DNA from: Solanum dulcamara | Lineage: Eukaryota > Streptophyta > Magnoliopsida > Solanales > Solanaceae | Direction: 5' to 3' | Assembly: GCF_947179165.1 (NCBI RefSeq) | Contig: NC_077245.1 | Location: 25,748,740-25,812,739, forward strand | Length of the DNA: 64,000 nucleotides | Shown here: in pieces, positions 1 to 11,460 of the stretch | Layout: each line of letters starts with the position of its first letter | How positions within the stretch are numbered: position 1 is the first letter of the stretch | Notes under the pieces: generated by a model | Database searches by the model: none | What the model was told of the DNA's origin: nothing | Seen by the model: the letters and a program-made list of their open reading frames with translations, nothing else | Position numbers and translations under genes: made by a program

Positions 1-1860
1 CAGGTGGCAAATAGACAAGTTCCCAAGTTCCATTGTCCTCAAGAACTTTAAGTCCAAGCTGGATGGCCTTAATCTACTATGGATCTTTGGAGGCCTCTTT
101 AAAAGAAGCAGGTTCCATAATTGATGACAATTCCATAATGAACTTTTGATAGGATGGTTTCAAGTGATCATAACAAATTGAATTGGAGATAGAGTAATTG
201 GCATCTGAATTTACTGGAGTTACAAAGTCAGTCAACCAGATTGGAGGCTTCCTCTCTCTAAAAGATTTCCTCTGAAGAGAAGGGTCTAAAGGTTGATTGT
301 GAGGTGGATCAGGCACAAGGGAAATATATGGAATAGGAGGATCAGTCTACATGGTCAAATCAGCAGGAATTGGGACAGGATTAGGAGAATGGACAATAAC
401 AGGTAAGATTTCTGACAAAGAAGGAACTTGGTCTTGTACAACAGATATAGGGAATAAAGGCTGATTCTTGTGTTTGGTGAACTGGAAAGGAAAAACATCC
501 TCCTAAAATGTAACATCTCTTTTGATGAAGAAAGCATGCTTTTCAAGTCATATAAAATATAACCCTTAGTCACTTCTGAATAACCCATCAACACTGATGT
601 TATTGCCCTGGATTCAAACTTATCAGAATTATTCATTCTCTTAGCATAGCTTAAGCATCCCAATACCCTAAAATAATCCCAGCTAGGCTTCTTGCTGTGA
701 AAAACTTCATAAGGACTGAGTCCATTAAACACAATAATAGGTAATCTATTAATGATGTAGATAGCAGCCAAAACACAATGCCCCCAAAACTTTAAAGGTA
801 TAGCACCCTGGAATCTAATGGCTCTATAAAAATTCCAAGTTATGTCTATGTTTTCTCTTAGCTACCCAATTTTTTTGGGGTATATATACACAAGTTCTTT
901 GGTGTATGATTCCACAAGCTTTGAACAAATCATAACACTCACGATTGACGAATTTTGTGCCATTGTTAGATCTAATTAATCTTAATATGTCTATTAAACT
1001 GTGTATGAATCATCTTGATGAACTGTTGCAATATAGCTAGAACATCAGATTTGAGCTTTAATAGAAATAATCATATCACCCTTGAGTGATCATCAATAAT
1101 ATTTAGGAACATTTTATTACCATAAAAAGTTGGTACATTGTATGGCCCCCAGGCATCAATATAAATGAGATCAAATACTACCTTAGCTTTACTAGTACTA
1201 TGAGGAAATAGTAGTCTAGTATGTTTGGCTAATGGATAGATTTCACAATGCTTTAGAATGTTTTTACAACTAATAGAAGACAAATGAATTACATGAGTGA
1301 GGGGTCTAACAGAAGTATGTCCTAATCTTCTGTGCCATATTACAATGTCCTGTGTTTTTTTCCTAGCAATGAGTTCTGTATTTTCATGATGTAAACCTCC
1401 AATAGAAGCCTGAGGGAGCATTAGGTAGAGTCCATCATCTTCTCTACTAATCCCCTTTACCTTTCCACTACAAAGGTTCTGGAATATGCAAAAAAATATT
1501 GGATAAAACCCTACTTTACAATTCAACTCTTTGGTAATCTTAGACACTGGCAGAAGATTATACTTGAAATCAGGGATGCAAAGGGCATTACTCACTATCT
1601 CACCATTACTGAGTTTACAAGAGCCTATATGAGTCACATAAGTACTTTCTCCATTAGGTAAATGAACTTTTTGGGCATTAGTTTCATTTAATTTGGTTTT
1701 GTCAAGCAAGAAATCAACATTGGATATCATATGATTTGTGGAACCTATGTCAATTATCTAGTCCTTATTACCTGCCTTTACTAACAAAGATTTAAGATTA
1801 GCTACCATATTGGTTGAATTTTCTCCATGTAGATCATTTAAAGGATTCTACTGTGTTGCT
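1..1860 (-). pseudogene. Copia pol fragment: protease, integrase, start of reverse transcriptase
   Basis: Decayed minus-strand pol. Around 1690-1760 it reads DIGSTNHM, the copia protease active-site region (family consensus D-S/T-G). About 1330-1480 is the pre-integrase segment, ending WHRRLGHTS near 1310-1335. About 1080-1190 is the start of the integrase core (DLIYIDAWGPY, then IIDDHSR). Near 940-970 the second catalytic region reads RSNNGTKF instead of the family RSDNGTEF, so the catalytic Asp is Asn. About 540-770 is the integrase C-terminus (INRLP, LGCLSYAKR). The RT lead-in is at about 1-316 (ending LEDNGTWELV at the window edge). Several stops and frameshifts separate these blocks. The upstream half of the polyprotein resumes at 9985 beyond the nested insertion. 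Confidence 0.85.
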
Positions 1861-2019
1861 CAGGAGTGAAAATGAGGGACAATTCCTTTGGAAATCTGCA
1901 GTCACGGTTTGAGAATGAGCAATAGGAGTTTGATTACCTTTACCTGATTCCTGCCAATTGTGTCCATCCATGATTACATTATTGGTTATTGCAGGATTGG
2001 TTGTCGGATTCACCCCTTT

Positions 2020-4904
2020 TGTTACACCCCATACTTTTGTACCTTGGAACGTGTTCTTAAGTTTCTTGAAAGGATCTTAAGCTTCTAAAAGCTTCTTAAG
2101 ACTTTTTAAGAACTCTTAAGCTTCTTAAGAGTTACCATGTAAGCCGTGTAATCTATAACGCTATCAAACAACTCTAAGAAAAGAAGAATGTGATATACCA
2201 TAATAAGGAAGATTGGAGATAGGGTTATAAAAATACGGAAGAAATTGGAGACCGAATAATGAGATGTAGGACTCGATTTATTTACGTAAGCTACCAACTT
2301 GGAAAACTTATATACTTAATCTATTTGAGTACATACCAAGCTTACGTAGCAAGGATTACATAATTTTTTAAAGCAAGATAAGATTACGAACTCATGAGGA
2401 GAAGAAGAGAGCGACACGTGGCAGCAGCTAGAGGTGCCATGTGGCAGTAGCTGCAGCAAGGGGTGGGCCCTACCTGCCATATGGTAGCCCATGAGGGGTG
2501 GTGCAATGTGTTAGCCCAACAAGGGCTTGACACGTGTCACTACTTAGGGGTTGACATGTGTCACCGCTTAGAGTAGCCTATATGTGTATGTTTATGACTT
2601 TTTATTTCCATCCTTATCTCACAAGTCATCTTTATCAAAAGAAAATTCTAGAAAGAAGAAGAGAAGAGAAGCCTTAAGCTAGAGAGAAGAAAAAGCTATG
2701 GTTTGGGGAGGATAAAAAGGTAAGTTCTCCAATTCCGCTCCATGAATTAATTATATAGGGTATACCACGAAGGTATGAAGGTATTGGTAATGTAAATTTA
2801 TGGTTTGGAGCAGCCCCAAAATGTTAACAAACAGCTCCAAAGTTTCAGTTGTGCTAAAGGAAATTTCCAGGCGAGTTCCGGCAAGTTTTGGCGAGTTTCG
2901 GGTAAGGTAAAGTTTTCCCTTTCGAACTGAAGTTTATGATGATGTTATGAGGTATATTAAATATCTTGAATGAGGTTGTAAGTGTGAAAATTTCATAAGA
3001 ACGCTTGACGTTAGAAACAAACTAAATTGAAGTCGTTATAGCTAAATCAAAGTCGAGTAGTGTGTTGTGATTGTGGTGCTGCATTTGCAGCTGGTTTGGT
3101 GGTGTGTTGAAGGTCTGGAAATTGTTCTAAAAAGGGTGTGGGTGCTTCTTGTTACAGCCACACGACCTCCATCCCCATTTGGTATGGTTAAAGATTTTAC
3201 AAAATAAAGGTTAAAAACTCTATTTTGATATCGTAGTTTTGAGCTAGTGGTTTGGAGTTGTATTGAGTAATATTGAAGTGATTTACTTGTATGTATGCTG
3301 CTGGTTGTTTTTGTTGGTATGATTGTTGATATTTTGGCCGAGTTGAAATTTCGGGGATGTTGAAGTTATAGGGAAGATGCTGCCCAATTTTTTGTAACTT
3401 AGGAACTAGTAATGAACTAGTCGAGGGAAATGGATAAAGAGATGACCTCTATGGAGACTTGGTTGTAGAGTTGGAATTGGAAAGTGAAAGGTCATTAACC
3501 ATAGTATTACTTTCATGTTAAATAGGTTCAAGAGACGACGAGGCGAACGTATTAGGAGTAATTCGTAGAGGTATGTAAAGCTAACCGTTCCTTCTTTTGG
3601 CATGTCTTTGGCATAAGTATGTAAAGCTAACCGTTCCTTCTTTTGGAATGTCTTTGGCATAAGTATGTAAAGCTAACTGTTCCTTTTTTTGGCATGTTTT
3701 GACATAAGTATATAAAGCTAATCTTCCTTTTTGGCATGGTTTTTATGAAACAAGTATATGACTTTTATATGATTACAAGGAAGTTCCTATTCGTAGAGCC
3801 GCTAGGATGGCCAACTTCTTAATTTTCCAAAGGATATTTTATCATGCCTAGATACGTGTATATGATTTTAAAAGTTCTATTTGGATATAACGCATAGTGA
3901 TATTCGAAAGGTACTTGACACGACTCTTGTCTTGATTTTTGAATAATAGCTCATTTTGTTAACTTCATCGAGTCTCAAAAATGATTTAAGGTGCATTTAG
4001 TTTCTCACTACTCCACTCGTGGATGCCTTAATGCTTTCTTCACCAAGCCTGGGTTAGGTTTTCTTATCGTGCATACTTTTCTGCATCATTCTCCGTGCCC
4101 CGACGTGAGGGGGTAGGTACGCCCTGTACATGGGTTTGATTTGTGTAGTTATGATGTGCCATGCACACATATGATATGATATGATCTGATATAACCATCT
4201 GATATGATATGATTTATTATGGGGATGTTCTCTACTCTGGAGTTATGATGTGCTGTGGCGCCAGTGATGGAGCGGCGACCACGATTTATTCACCGAGTCC
4301 CATAATAGGGCCGGATATGACATATGTTTTTCTACATACATTATCTGTGGTTATGAAAAATATTTTGATATTCTAGATATTTTGCTCATTTTTGCACCTT
4401 CTGTTCTGATAACGTCTTTACCTATTACAGTCAATGCTTTACATACTCGGTACATTGTCCGTACTGACCCCTTTTCTTTGGGGGCTGCGTTACATGCCCG
4501 CAGGTACAGACGCTCAATTTGCTGATCCGCTCGCTTAGTATATCTACCCTGTTGGTTGGCAGTGTTCCTTTGTCCGGAGCCCTATTTTGGTACTAACTTT
4601 TCTATTGTACATTTGTTCATGTTGGTTAAGGGTACGACGGGGCCCTGTCCCATCATATGACTAGGCTATCATTCTATAGAGATCTGTAGACTTGTGATGT
4701 GGGTTATGTATATATGTTTTGGGCTTTATGTTCCGTGATGGCCTTAACGGCCCTCTTGTACTATATCTATTCTCATGCGCTCTCTAGCGACCCTTTTTTG
4801 ATTTCTACTTTTGATTATTCTGCTAACACGCTAAGTGGAGCTAAGGGTATGTATGGTTTCCCAACTTGAGCATGAGTCGCAGCCTACGGGATTGGGTCGT
4901 GACA
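2020..4904 (+). repeat. 5' LTR of the LARD-like element
   Basis: It begins TGTTACACCCC and ends GTCGTGACA. The first ~120 bases are packed with CTTAAG and AAGCTT motifs. Around 2410-2570 lie several CACGTG-type motifs (ACACGTGGC, GACACGTGTC). A possible TATA region is near 2580. A ~46-bp tandem repeat lies at 3571-3738. The closing ~700 bases hold the T-rich and CCGTGCCCC-type stretches common in Solanaceae gypsy LTRs. It aligns by eye with 7080-9979 nearly throughout. Confidence 0.9.
3571..3738 (+). repeat. ~46-bp tandem repeat in the 5' LTR (about four units)
   Basis: Units start GTATGTAAAGCTAACCGTTC and run through CTTCTTTTGGCATGTCTTTGGCATAA. The first two are nearly identical; the third and fourth are progressively diverged and shorter. 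The same array recurs in the other LTR at 8670-8838. Confidence 0.85.
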
Positions 4905-4908
4905 ACAG

Positions 4909-4920
4909 TGGTATCAGAGT
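4909..4920 (+). other. Primer binding site of the LARD-like element
   Basis: TGGTATCAGAGT, four bases after the LTR end. It matches 11 of 12 positions of the initiator methionine tRNA complement. Confidence 0.88.
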
Positions 4921-7065
4921 GGTCCTTCCTTGGAGTGTCTACAGACCGTGTCTAGTAGAGTCTTGTTTATCGATGTGTTGCGTGCCACATCTATAAACAG
5001 GAGGCTACAGGATATTTAGGATGTTACCTTTCTTTCATATCTAAGATCGTGCAATAGATCTGAGTCATAGAAAAACTCTTTATATTAACCTTGGATGTTA
5101 ACAGAAGGATGACAGCAACGGAAGAAAGTGACTGACGATATTGGAAGTTACAAGGCACGAAGGTAAGCATAGGCACGAAAGATATCTGTTGGGTAAGGTA
5201 TTGAAGTAGAACTTAAATGTAAAGTTGTAAATTGAAAGGAAAAGTAGACAGGAAAGTGTAACAGGGAAAGTTCCAGTAGACGTACGAGGTAAGTCCATTT
5301 TCATACTGTTAATTGTGGGCATCCTGTGTGGATGCGATATGATGTGATATGATACATATATATGTATCTTTATACATTTTGGCCCTGTGAGACACTGTTG
5401 GTATTTTCTGCATGCAGATTTAAGATAGTAAGAAATACAGAGGAAACTCTGCCCAAATTTTCCTAGAAATAAAAAGAGAATGAGATACAGGGCTGTAGTA
5501 TATCTTAAAAGGTTGTGCCCACAATAATGATGAGATTTGGCTAAACTATGAGTATGGCTGACCTCGAGAAATAAGTTAATTACTGAATTGATGGCAATAG
5601 AAACTAGGAGGTCGATATTGATATGGTAAACCGAAGTAGAAAAAGACTTGTGACCCTAGAGAGATGATTTAGAGAAGACTAGTAGTTCTGGATAGAAGGA
5701 TATATTAAGGCACCGACGAAATTGATACACAGGGATAAACTATGACGAACTATAATTAAAAGGAGTAATAGTATGATTAAGACAAGAGTGCAAGGAAAAC
5801 AGAATTTTAACGGATATGAAGTATTAATAGGACTGCTTGGGAGATATTAAGGATAAGACTAACTAAAAAGGGTAAGTAACCCAGAGTAAGAATCGTGAAA
5901 GAGGTTAAGAAGTGTTATACTATAGGGTGGAATATGAACAGGATATGATGTGAATATAATATAGATCATTATGAAAATAAGTAAAGCATAGTGAGAAAGT
6001 GGCTAGTGATAGGACGTGGTCCGTGTAATAAGAATATAAGGGTAAGTGTGAAATGGAAAAGCGGGCTAGGGAACAAATAAGAAAGACTTATCAATTTCCG
6101 TAGGGAAAGTTGTGAATAACGATTATGCGATAATGGAAATGATAGCGAGTACAAGAAAAGAAAGAGTAACTGAAAGGAGTAAGCAAGAAGAAAGCGAGAT
6201 GACAGTGTAACAATAGGTCATGACATGTGTAGCCGAAGATACGAATGCTAAAAGTGATGGAACTACAAAAGACCAAGTTGTAGAAGGATAAGCAACGAGA
6301 TAGAATGAGTGTTAGGGAATGATTGGTATGATACGAATAAAGATGGATGGACAGAATATGTTTTGAAAATGAGAAAAAAGATTATGTGGAAGTAATGCGT
6401 TCCGAATAATACAGAAGTAGTATAAGATCACTCTTGTGCGGAATAAAAGATAGACATAGATGAGATAAATGATAAGAGAAATCTATGGAAGCACCCAAGA
6501 TAGATATGATTAAATGAATACAAATATGGAACGAAAGGGGAACGTACAATATGAACTTAAAAGTGCAATACGACTACATGGTTATAAGGTAAGGCTCTGA
6601 TTGAGGCGAACTTGGTATGTTGTTGAGAAAATTAAAAGCCGGTGTTGGGTACACAGTAAGAGCAAGGAGTGAATAAAAGAAAAGAAAGAAGTATGATAAG
6701 ATGGGACAAGCAAGTTTCAATGTAAATGAGATAGGTGAAGTAGAATGAACCCGGAGACGAAAAGACTACGTCTACCTCATACAAGTTGTACTGACAGGGT
6801 TATGCAACCTATGAATATGTATATGTTATGTATAGGACCAAGTGAGTAAGTACGTGGTAAGAAGAATAAGGGTTCAATAAGGACAATACAGTTATAATAT
6901 TTTGGATATGTTACAGAGAGGTAGAGAAGAGATATCCGTACTTGTTCCCTATATCCAAAGGTAGTCTAAACTCCTAAAAGGATTGGAAGACAACGGTTAT
7001 GGAGAACTCCTAAAAATCCTCGTAAAACCCTATAAGATGAGTTAATATTCGAGGATGAATGTTCT

Positions 7066-7079
7066 AAAGGGGGGAAGAA
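7066..7079 (+). other. Polypurine tract of the LARD-like element
   Basis: AAAGGGGGGAAGAA directly precedes the TG of the right LTR, which is where plus-strand DNA priming occurs. Confidence 0.9.
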
Positions 7080-9979
7080 TGTTACACCCTGTACTTTTAT
7101 ACCTTGGAACGCGTTCTTAAGTTTGTTGAAAGGATGTTAAGCTTCTTAAGTTTCTTAAAGTTTCTTAAAGCTTCTTAAGACTTCTTAAGAACTCTTAAGC
7201 TTCTTAAGAGTTACCATGTGAGCCGGATAATCTATAACGCTATCAAACAACTCTAAAAAAAGGAGAATGTAATACCCCATAATAAGGAAGATTGGAGATA
7301 GGGTTATAAGAATACGGAAGGAATTGGAGACCGAATAATGATTCGTAGGAATCGACTTATTTACGTAAGCTACCAACTTGGATATCTTACATACTTAAGC
7401 TACTTGACTACATACCAAGCTTACGTAGTAAGGATTACATAGGTTCGTAAAGTAAGACAAGATTACGAACCCACGAGGAGAAGAAGAGAGCGCCATGTGG
7501 CAGCAAGAGGGAGTTCCACATGGCAGCAACTGGAGGTGCCACATGGCAGCAGCTGCAGCAAGAGGTGGTCCCCACCTTCCATATGGCAGCCCATGAGGGG
7601 TGGTACGATGTGTTGGCCCAACAAGGGCTTGACACGTGTCACCACTTAGGGGTTGACATATGTCACCCCTTAGAGAAGCATATATATGTATGTTTATGAC
7701 TTTTTGTTTCCATCCTTATCTCACAAGTCATCTTTATCAAAAGAAAATTCTAGAAAGAAGAAGAGAAGAGAGAACTTAAGCTAGAGAGAAGAAAGAGCTA
7801 CGGTTTTAGGAGGAGAAAAAGGTAAGTTCTCCAATTCCGCTCCATGAAATAAATATATAGGGTATAGAAAGAAGGTATGAAGGTATTGGTAATGTAAATT
7901 TATGGTTTGGAGCATCCCCAGTTAACAAACATCTCCAAAGTTTCAGCTGTGCTAAAGGAAATTCCCAGGCGAGTTCCGACAAGTTTTGGCGAGTTTCGGG
8001 TAAGGTAAAGTTTTCCCTTTCAAACTGAAGTTTATGATGATGTTATGAGGTATATTAAATATCTTGAATGAGGTTGTAAGTGTGAAAATTTCATAAGAAC
8101 GCTTGACGTTAGAAACAAACTAAATTGAAGTCGTTATAGCTAAATCAAAGTCGAGTAGTGTGTTGTGATTGTGGTGCTGCATTTGCAGCTGGTTTGGTGG
8201 TGTGTTGAAGGTCTGGAAATTGTTCTAAAATGGGTGTGGGTGCTTCTTGTTACAGCCACACGACCTCCATCCCCATTTGGTATGGTTAAAGATTTTACGA
8301 AATAAAGGTTAAAAACTCTATTTTGATATCGTAGTTTTGAGCTAGTGGTTTGGAGTTGTATTGAGTAATATTGAAGTTATTTACTTGTATGTATGCTGCT
8401 GGTTGTTTTTGTTGGTATGATTGTTGATATTTTGGCCGAGTTGAAATTTCGGGGATGTTGAAGTTATAGGGAAGATGCTGCCCAATTTTTTGTAACTTAG
8501 GAACTAGTAATGAACTAGTCGAGGGAAATGGATAAGGAGATGACCTCTATGGAGACTTGGTTGTAGAGTTGGAATTGGAAAGTGAAAGGTTATTAACCAT
8601 AGTATTACTTTCATGTTAAATAGGTTCAAGAGACGATGAGGCGAACGTATTAGGAGTAATCCGTAAGAGGTATGTAAAGCTAACTGTTCCTTCTTTTGGC
8701 ATGTGTTTGGCATAAGTATGTAAAGCTAACCATTCCTTCTTTTGGCATGTATTTGGCATAAGTATGTAAAGATAACCGTTCCTTCTTTTGGAATATTTTG
8801 ACATAAGTATATAAAGCTAATCTTCCTTTTGGCATGGTTTTTATGAAACAAGTATATGACTTTTATATGATTACAAGGAAGTTCCTATTCGTAGAGCCGC
8901 TAGGATGGCCAACTTCCTGATTTTCCAAAGGATAGTTTATTGTGCCTAGATACGTGTATATGATTCCAAAATTTCTATTCTGATATAACTCATAGTGATA
9001 TTCAAAAGGTACTTGACACGACTTTTGTCTTGATTTTTGAATAATAGCTCATTTTGTTAACTTCATCGAGTCTCAAAAATAATTTAAGGTTCATTTAGTT
9101 TCTCACTACTCCACTCATGGATGCCTCAATGCTTCCTTCACCGAGCCCGGGTCAGGTTTTGTTATTGTGTGTACTTCTCTACATCGTTCGCCGTGCCCCG
9201 ATGTGAAGGGGCAGGTACACCCTGTACATGGGTTTGATTTCTGGAGTTATGATGTGCCATATACACATATAATATGATATGATATGATTTGTTACGGAAA
9301 TGTTCCCTACTCTAGAGTTATGATGTGCTGTGGCGCCAATAATGGAGCGGTGACCACGATTTGTTCACCGAGTCCCATAATGGGGCCGGATATGGCATAT
9401 ATGTTTTTGCATACATTATCTGTAGTTATAAAAAACATTTTGATATTCTGGATATTTTGCTCATTTTTGCACCTTCTGTTCTGGTAATGTCTTTACCTAT
9501 TACAGTCCATGCTTTACATACTCGGTACATTATCCGTGCTGACCCCCTTTCTTCGGGGGCTGCGTTACATGCCCGTAGGTACAGACGCTCAATTTGCTGA
9601 TCCGCTCACTTAGGACATCCACCCTGTTGGTTGGCAGTGCTCCTTTGTCCGGAGCCCTATTTTGGTACTAACTTTTCTATTTTACATTTATGCATGTTGG
9701 TTAAGGGTACGATGGGGCCCTGTCCCATCATATAACTAGGCTATCATTCTATAGAGGTCTGTAGACTTGTGATGTGGGTTATATATATATGTTTTGGGCT
9801 TTATATTCTGTGATGGCCTTAATGACTCTCTTGTGCTATATATGTTCTCATGCGCTCTCTAGCGACCCCTTTTTGATTTCTACTTTTGATTATTCTGCTA
9901 ACACGCTAAGTGAGGCTAAGGGTACGTATGGGTGCCCAACTTGGGCAAGATTCGTGGCCTACGGGACTGGGTCGTGACA
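7080..9979 (+). repeat. 3' LTR of the LARD-like element
   Basis: It begins TGTTACACCCTG and ends GTCGTGACA, followed by the CCTTT duplication. It is about 15 bases longer than the left LTR. One visible difference is a short extra block near 7505-7530 (an additional CACATGGCAGCA-type unit). A 46-bp array at 8670-8838 matches the one in the left LTR. A TATATAT stretch lies at about 7680-7686. Confidence 0.9.
8670..8838 (+). repeat. ~46-bp tandem repeat in the 3' LTR
   Basis: Same units as at 3571-3738 (GTATGTAAAGCTAAC..., CTTCTTTTGGCATGT...). Individual units differ between the two LTRs by point changes and short indels. Confidence 0.85.
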
Positions 9980-9984
9980 CCTTT

Positions 9985-11060
9985 CTTCTTGAACTTGAAG
10001 TCTGCAGGATAGTCATTCAATCTATAACAATCTATAAGAAAGTGTCCTTTCATTTTACAGTAGTCACATTGGGCATTAGGATTGTAGGGGTTTTTGGTCC
10101 TCTGTGGTATAAAATTTCCCCTTGTGGACATGAAAGCATTCACCTCTGCTCCTTCAGACAACTATAACCTCCTGATATATTCCTTTGCCTTTCCCTTTCA
10201 ATCAACATTGAGTACGCCTTGTTAATACTGGGTAGAGGCACCATCATTAAGATCTGACTACGAGCTTGTTCATATTTGTCATGCAAACCCATGAGGAACT
10301 GCAACTTTTTTCTTCTCATGAATTCAACAAAATCACGTGATTTATCACAGTTACATCTCGGAGTTAGAGCTAATGCTTCAAATTCTGCCCAAAGTAGTCG
10401 CAACTTAGAGAAATACCCTGCTATTCCACTAGTTCCTTGACTTACAGTGGTGATTTATTTGTGAAGCTGGTAAATGCATGATCCATCAACCTTATCGAAT
10501 CGTTCCTTTAAGTCGTTCTGGCCAAGTCTACTACCTTAGAGCCATAGAAGCCTTTGCTTAACCATGGCTACCGACGAGGACTTTCGGCGACCAAGCGAGT
10601 AGCTCCTCTATAATATAAAAGGCTATGCTATAAAGCGCTCCACTATACTCAGCTATAGATCTTTAGTTATAAATAAGGGCTCACAACACTTGCTTTGAAG
10701 CCACGGGATGAGGAAAGGCAGTAGGACTGCTTTTGCATTAGAGGAATAGATGATTCCACTAAGTAGCTGACTTGATACACAATTCATTATCCAGGATAAT
10801 ACTATCGCGTTACACCTTTCCCATAGATTTTCTAAATTTGGACCGTAATTCTCCTTTCTACATGATCCATTGATGAACCCTAATCTGTTCCTTTATAAGA
10901 TCGTAATGCGCATGGCACGATGCCATACAGAATGATTCTCCGATCCGATCAATTGAAATTAGAACTATTCCTGAATTATCAGCTGTATTTAGAAACAATG
11001 GATGGTTGTGACTTAGTTTCTCTGGCAACTCATTGTCTACCGCCATTGTCAAAGCTCGTA
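9985..11060 (-). pseudogene. Copia gag, frameshifted and interrupted
   Basis: Minus-strand gag. The N-terminal part starts near 11052 and contains HPLFLNTADNSGIVLISI, typical of copia Gag. A frameshift near 10960 moves the frame, after which GSCRKENYGPNLENLWERCN and VLSWIMN can be followed to about 10726. A 207-bp foreign segment (10519-10725) then breaks it. Gag resumes with DLKERFDKVDGSC and continues through CDKSRDFVEFM and QFLMGLHDKYEQARSQILMM (10140-10403). The CCHC zinc knuckle CDYCKMKGHFLIDC (C-X2-C-X4-H-X4-C) is intact at about 10027-10068. The normal role would be capsid formation and RNA packaging; this copy cannot make a full protein. Confidence 0.85.
10519..10725. other. 207-bp non-gag insert within copia gag
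   Basis: Gag coding is continuous in meaning on both sides (SSNAKAV on one side, DLKERFDKVDGS on the other) but this segment encodes nothing gag-like. Its base composition looks more balanced than that of most of the window. I see no target duplication, terminal inverted repeat or A tail, so it does not look transposed. Captured filler DNA at a repaired break, possibly organellar, is the best guess. Confidence 0.55.
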
Positions 11061-11132
11061 AAGCTCACACTCTAATTTCCAATTATGAATAACCAGTAAA
11101 CGAAGGCTTCTAGACCATACTAATGGTCTCTT

Positions 11133-11144
11133 GCTCTGGTACCA
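11133..11144 (-). other. Primer binding site of the copia element
   Basis: The minus strand reads TGGTACCAGAGC, one base different from the sequence complementary to the 3' end of initiator methionine tRNA (TGGTATCAGAGC). It lies three bases inside the probable LTR edge and just upstream of gag, as expected. Confidence 0.75.
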
Positions 11145-11147
11145 TCT

Positions 11148-11460
11148 TGAGAATCATGCAATTACACTATCTATCCATTGATGAAGAATTATTTTTAGAG
11201 AGAGGATTTATGAGGGAGATTTTACAAAGAGAATGATTAGATTCTCATTACTGAAAGAAGAAAATACAAGCATCTCTATATAGTGACTCTAATCGACTTC
11301 ATTTTTAACTAACTAACTAAGTTGGATTAGTTACAACTAATACATCTAACCAACTAACTATTCATTAAATAAACTAATCGCTCCTAACTACCACATGGCT
11401 TCTAACTCACTCCATCATCTTTAATAAATACTTCTTAATATGGTGACCATATTTATCACA
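11148..11460 (-). repeat. Probable 5' LTR of the copia element
   Basis: The inner edge is set by the adjacent primer binding site: the plus strand begins TGAGAATC, so the LTR ends GATTCTCA on its own strand. The outer edge at ...TTATCACA (TGTGATAA on the minus strand) is a guess from the TG..CA rule and a typical copia LTR length of about 300 bp. The partner LTR is outside the window, so the edge cannot be confirmed. Confidence 0.5.

Larger units (their letters stand above)
4905..7079 (+). other. Non-coding internal region of the LARD-like element
   Basis: 2,175 bases. The first ~150 bases after the PBS (GTCTACAGACCGTGTCTAGT and the following) and the last ~60 (TCGAGGATGAATGTTCTAAA) look like the edges of an autonomous gypsy interior. 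The middle is A- and G-rich on the plus strand, with short frames only. I see no zinc knuckle, DSG, YxDD, HHCC or chromodomain motif. Confidence 0.8.
2020..9979 (+). mobile_element. Non-autonomous gypsy-type LTR retrotransposon (LARD-like), complete
   Basis: Two ~2.9-kb direct repeats (2020-4904 and 7080-9979) begin TGTTACACC and end GTCGTGACA. They flank a 2.2-kb internal region. A primer binding site follows the left LTR and a polypurine tract precedes the right one. The target duplication CCTTT is perfect (2015-2019 and 9980-9984). No gag or pol domain can be read in the interior in any frame. Long LTRs with a non-coding interior are the pattern named LARD (large retrotransposon derivative). 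The LTR ends, the PBS and the sequence next to both resemble plant chromodomain gypsy elements, so such an element probably supplied its proteins. It inserted into the minus-strand copia element. Confidence 0.92.
1..11460 (-). mobile_element. Ty1/copia retrotransposon, minus strand, split by a nested LTR element
   Basis: Reading leftward on the minus strand, the parts appear in copia order: probable 5' LTR (11148-11460), primer binding site, gag (about 11060 to 9985), protease, integrase, and the start of reverse transcriptase at the window's left edge. Integrase before reverse transcriptase is the copia hallmark. The 3' half and 3' LTR lie outside the window. The element is broken between 2019 and 9980 by an 8-kb LTR element that left the duplication CCTTT on both sides. 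Gag and pol carry many stops and frameshifts, so the element is dead. Confidence 0.88.

Noticed and set aside
3571..3738. CRISPR-like regular repeats
   Set aside because: Units are head-to-tail without unique spacers, occur identically in both LTRs of a plant retrotransposon, and degrade toward one side: an ordinary minisatellite.
5098..6276. Short frames within the LARD-like interior as gag remnants
   Set aside because: No zinc knuckle or gag motif in any frame, on either strand; composition bias explains them.
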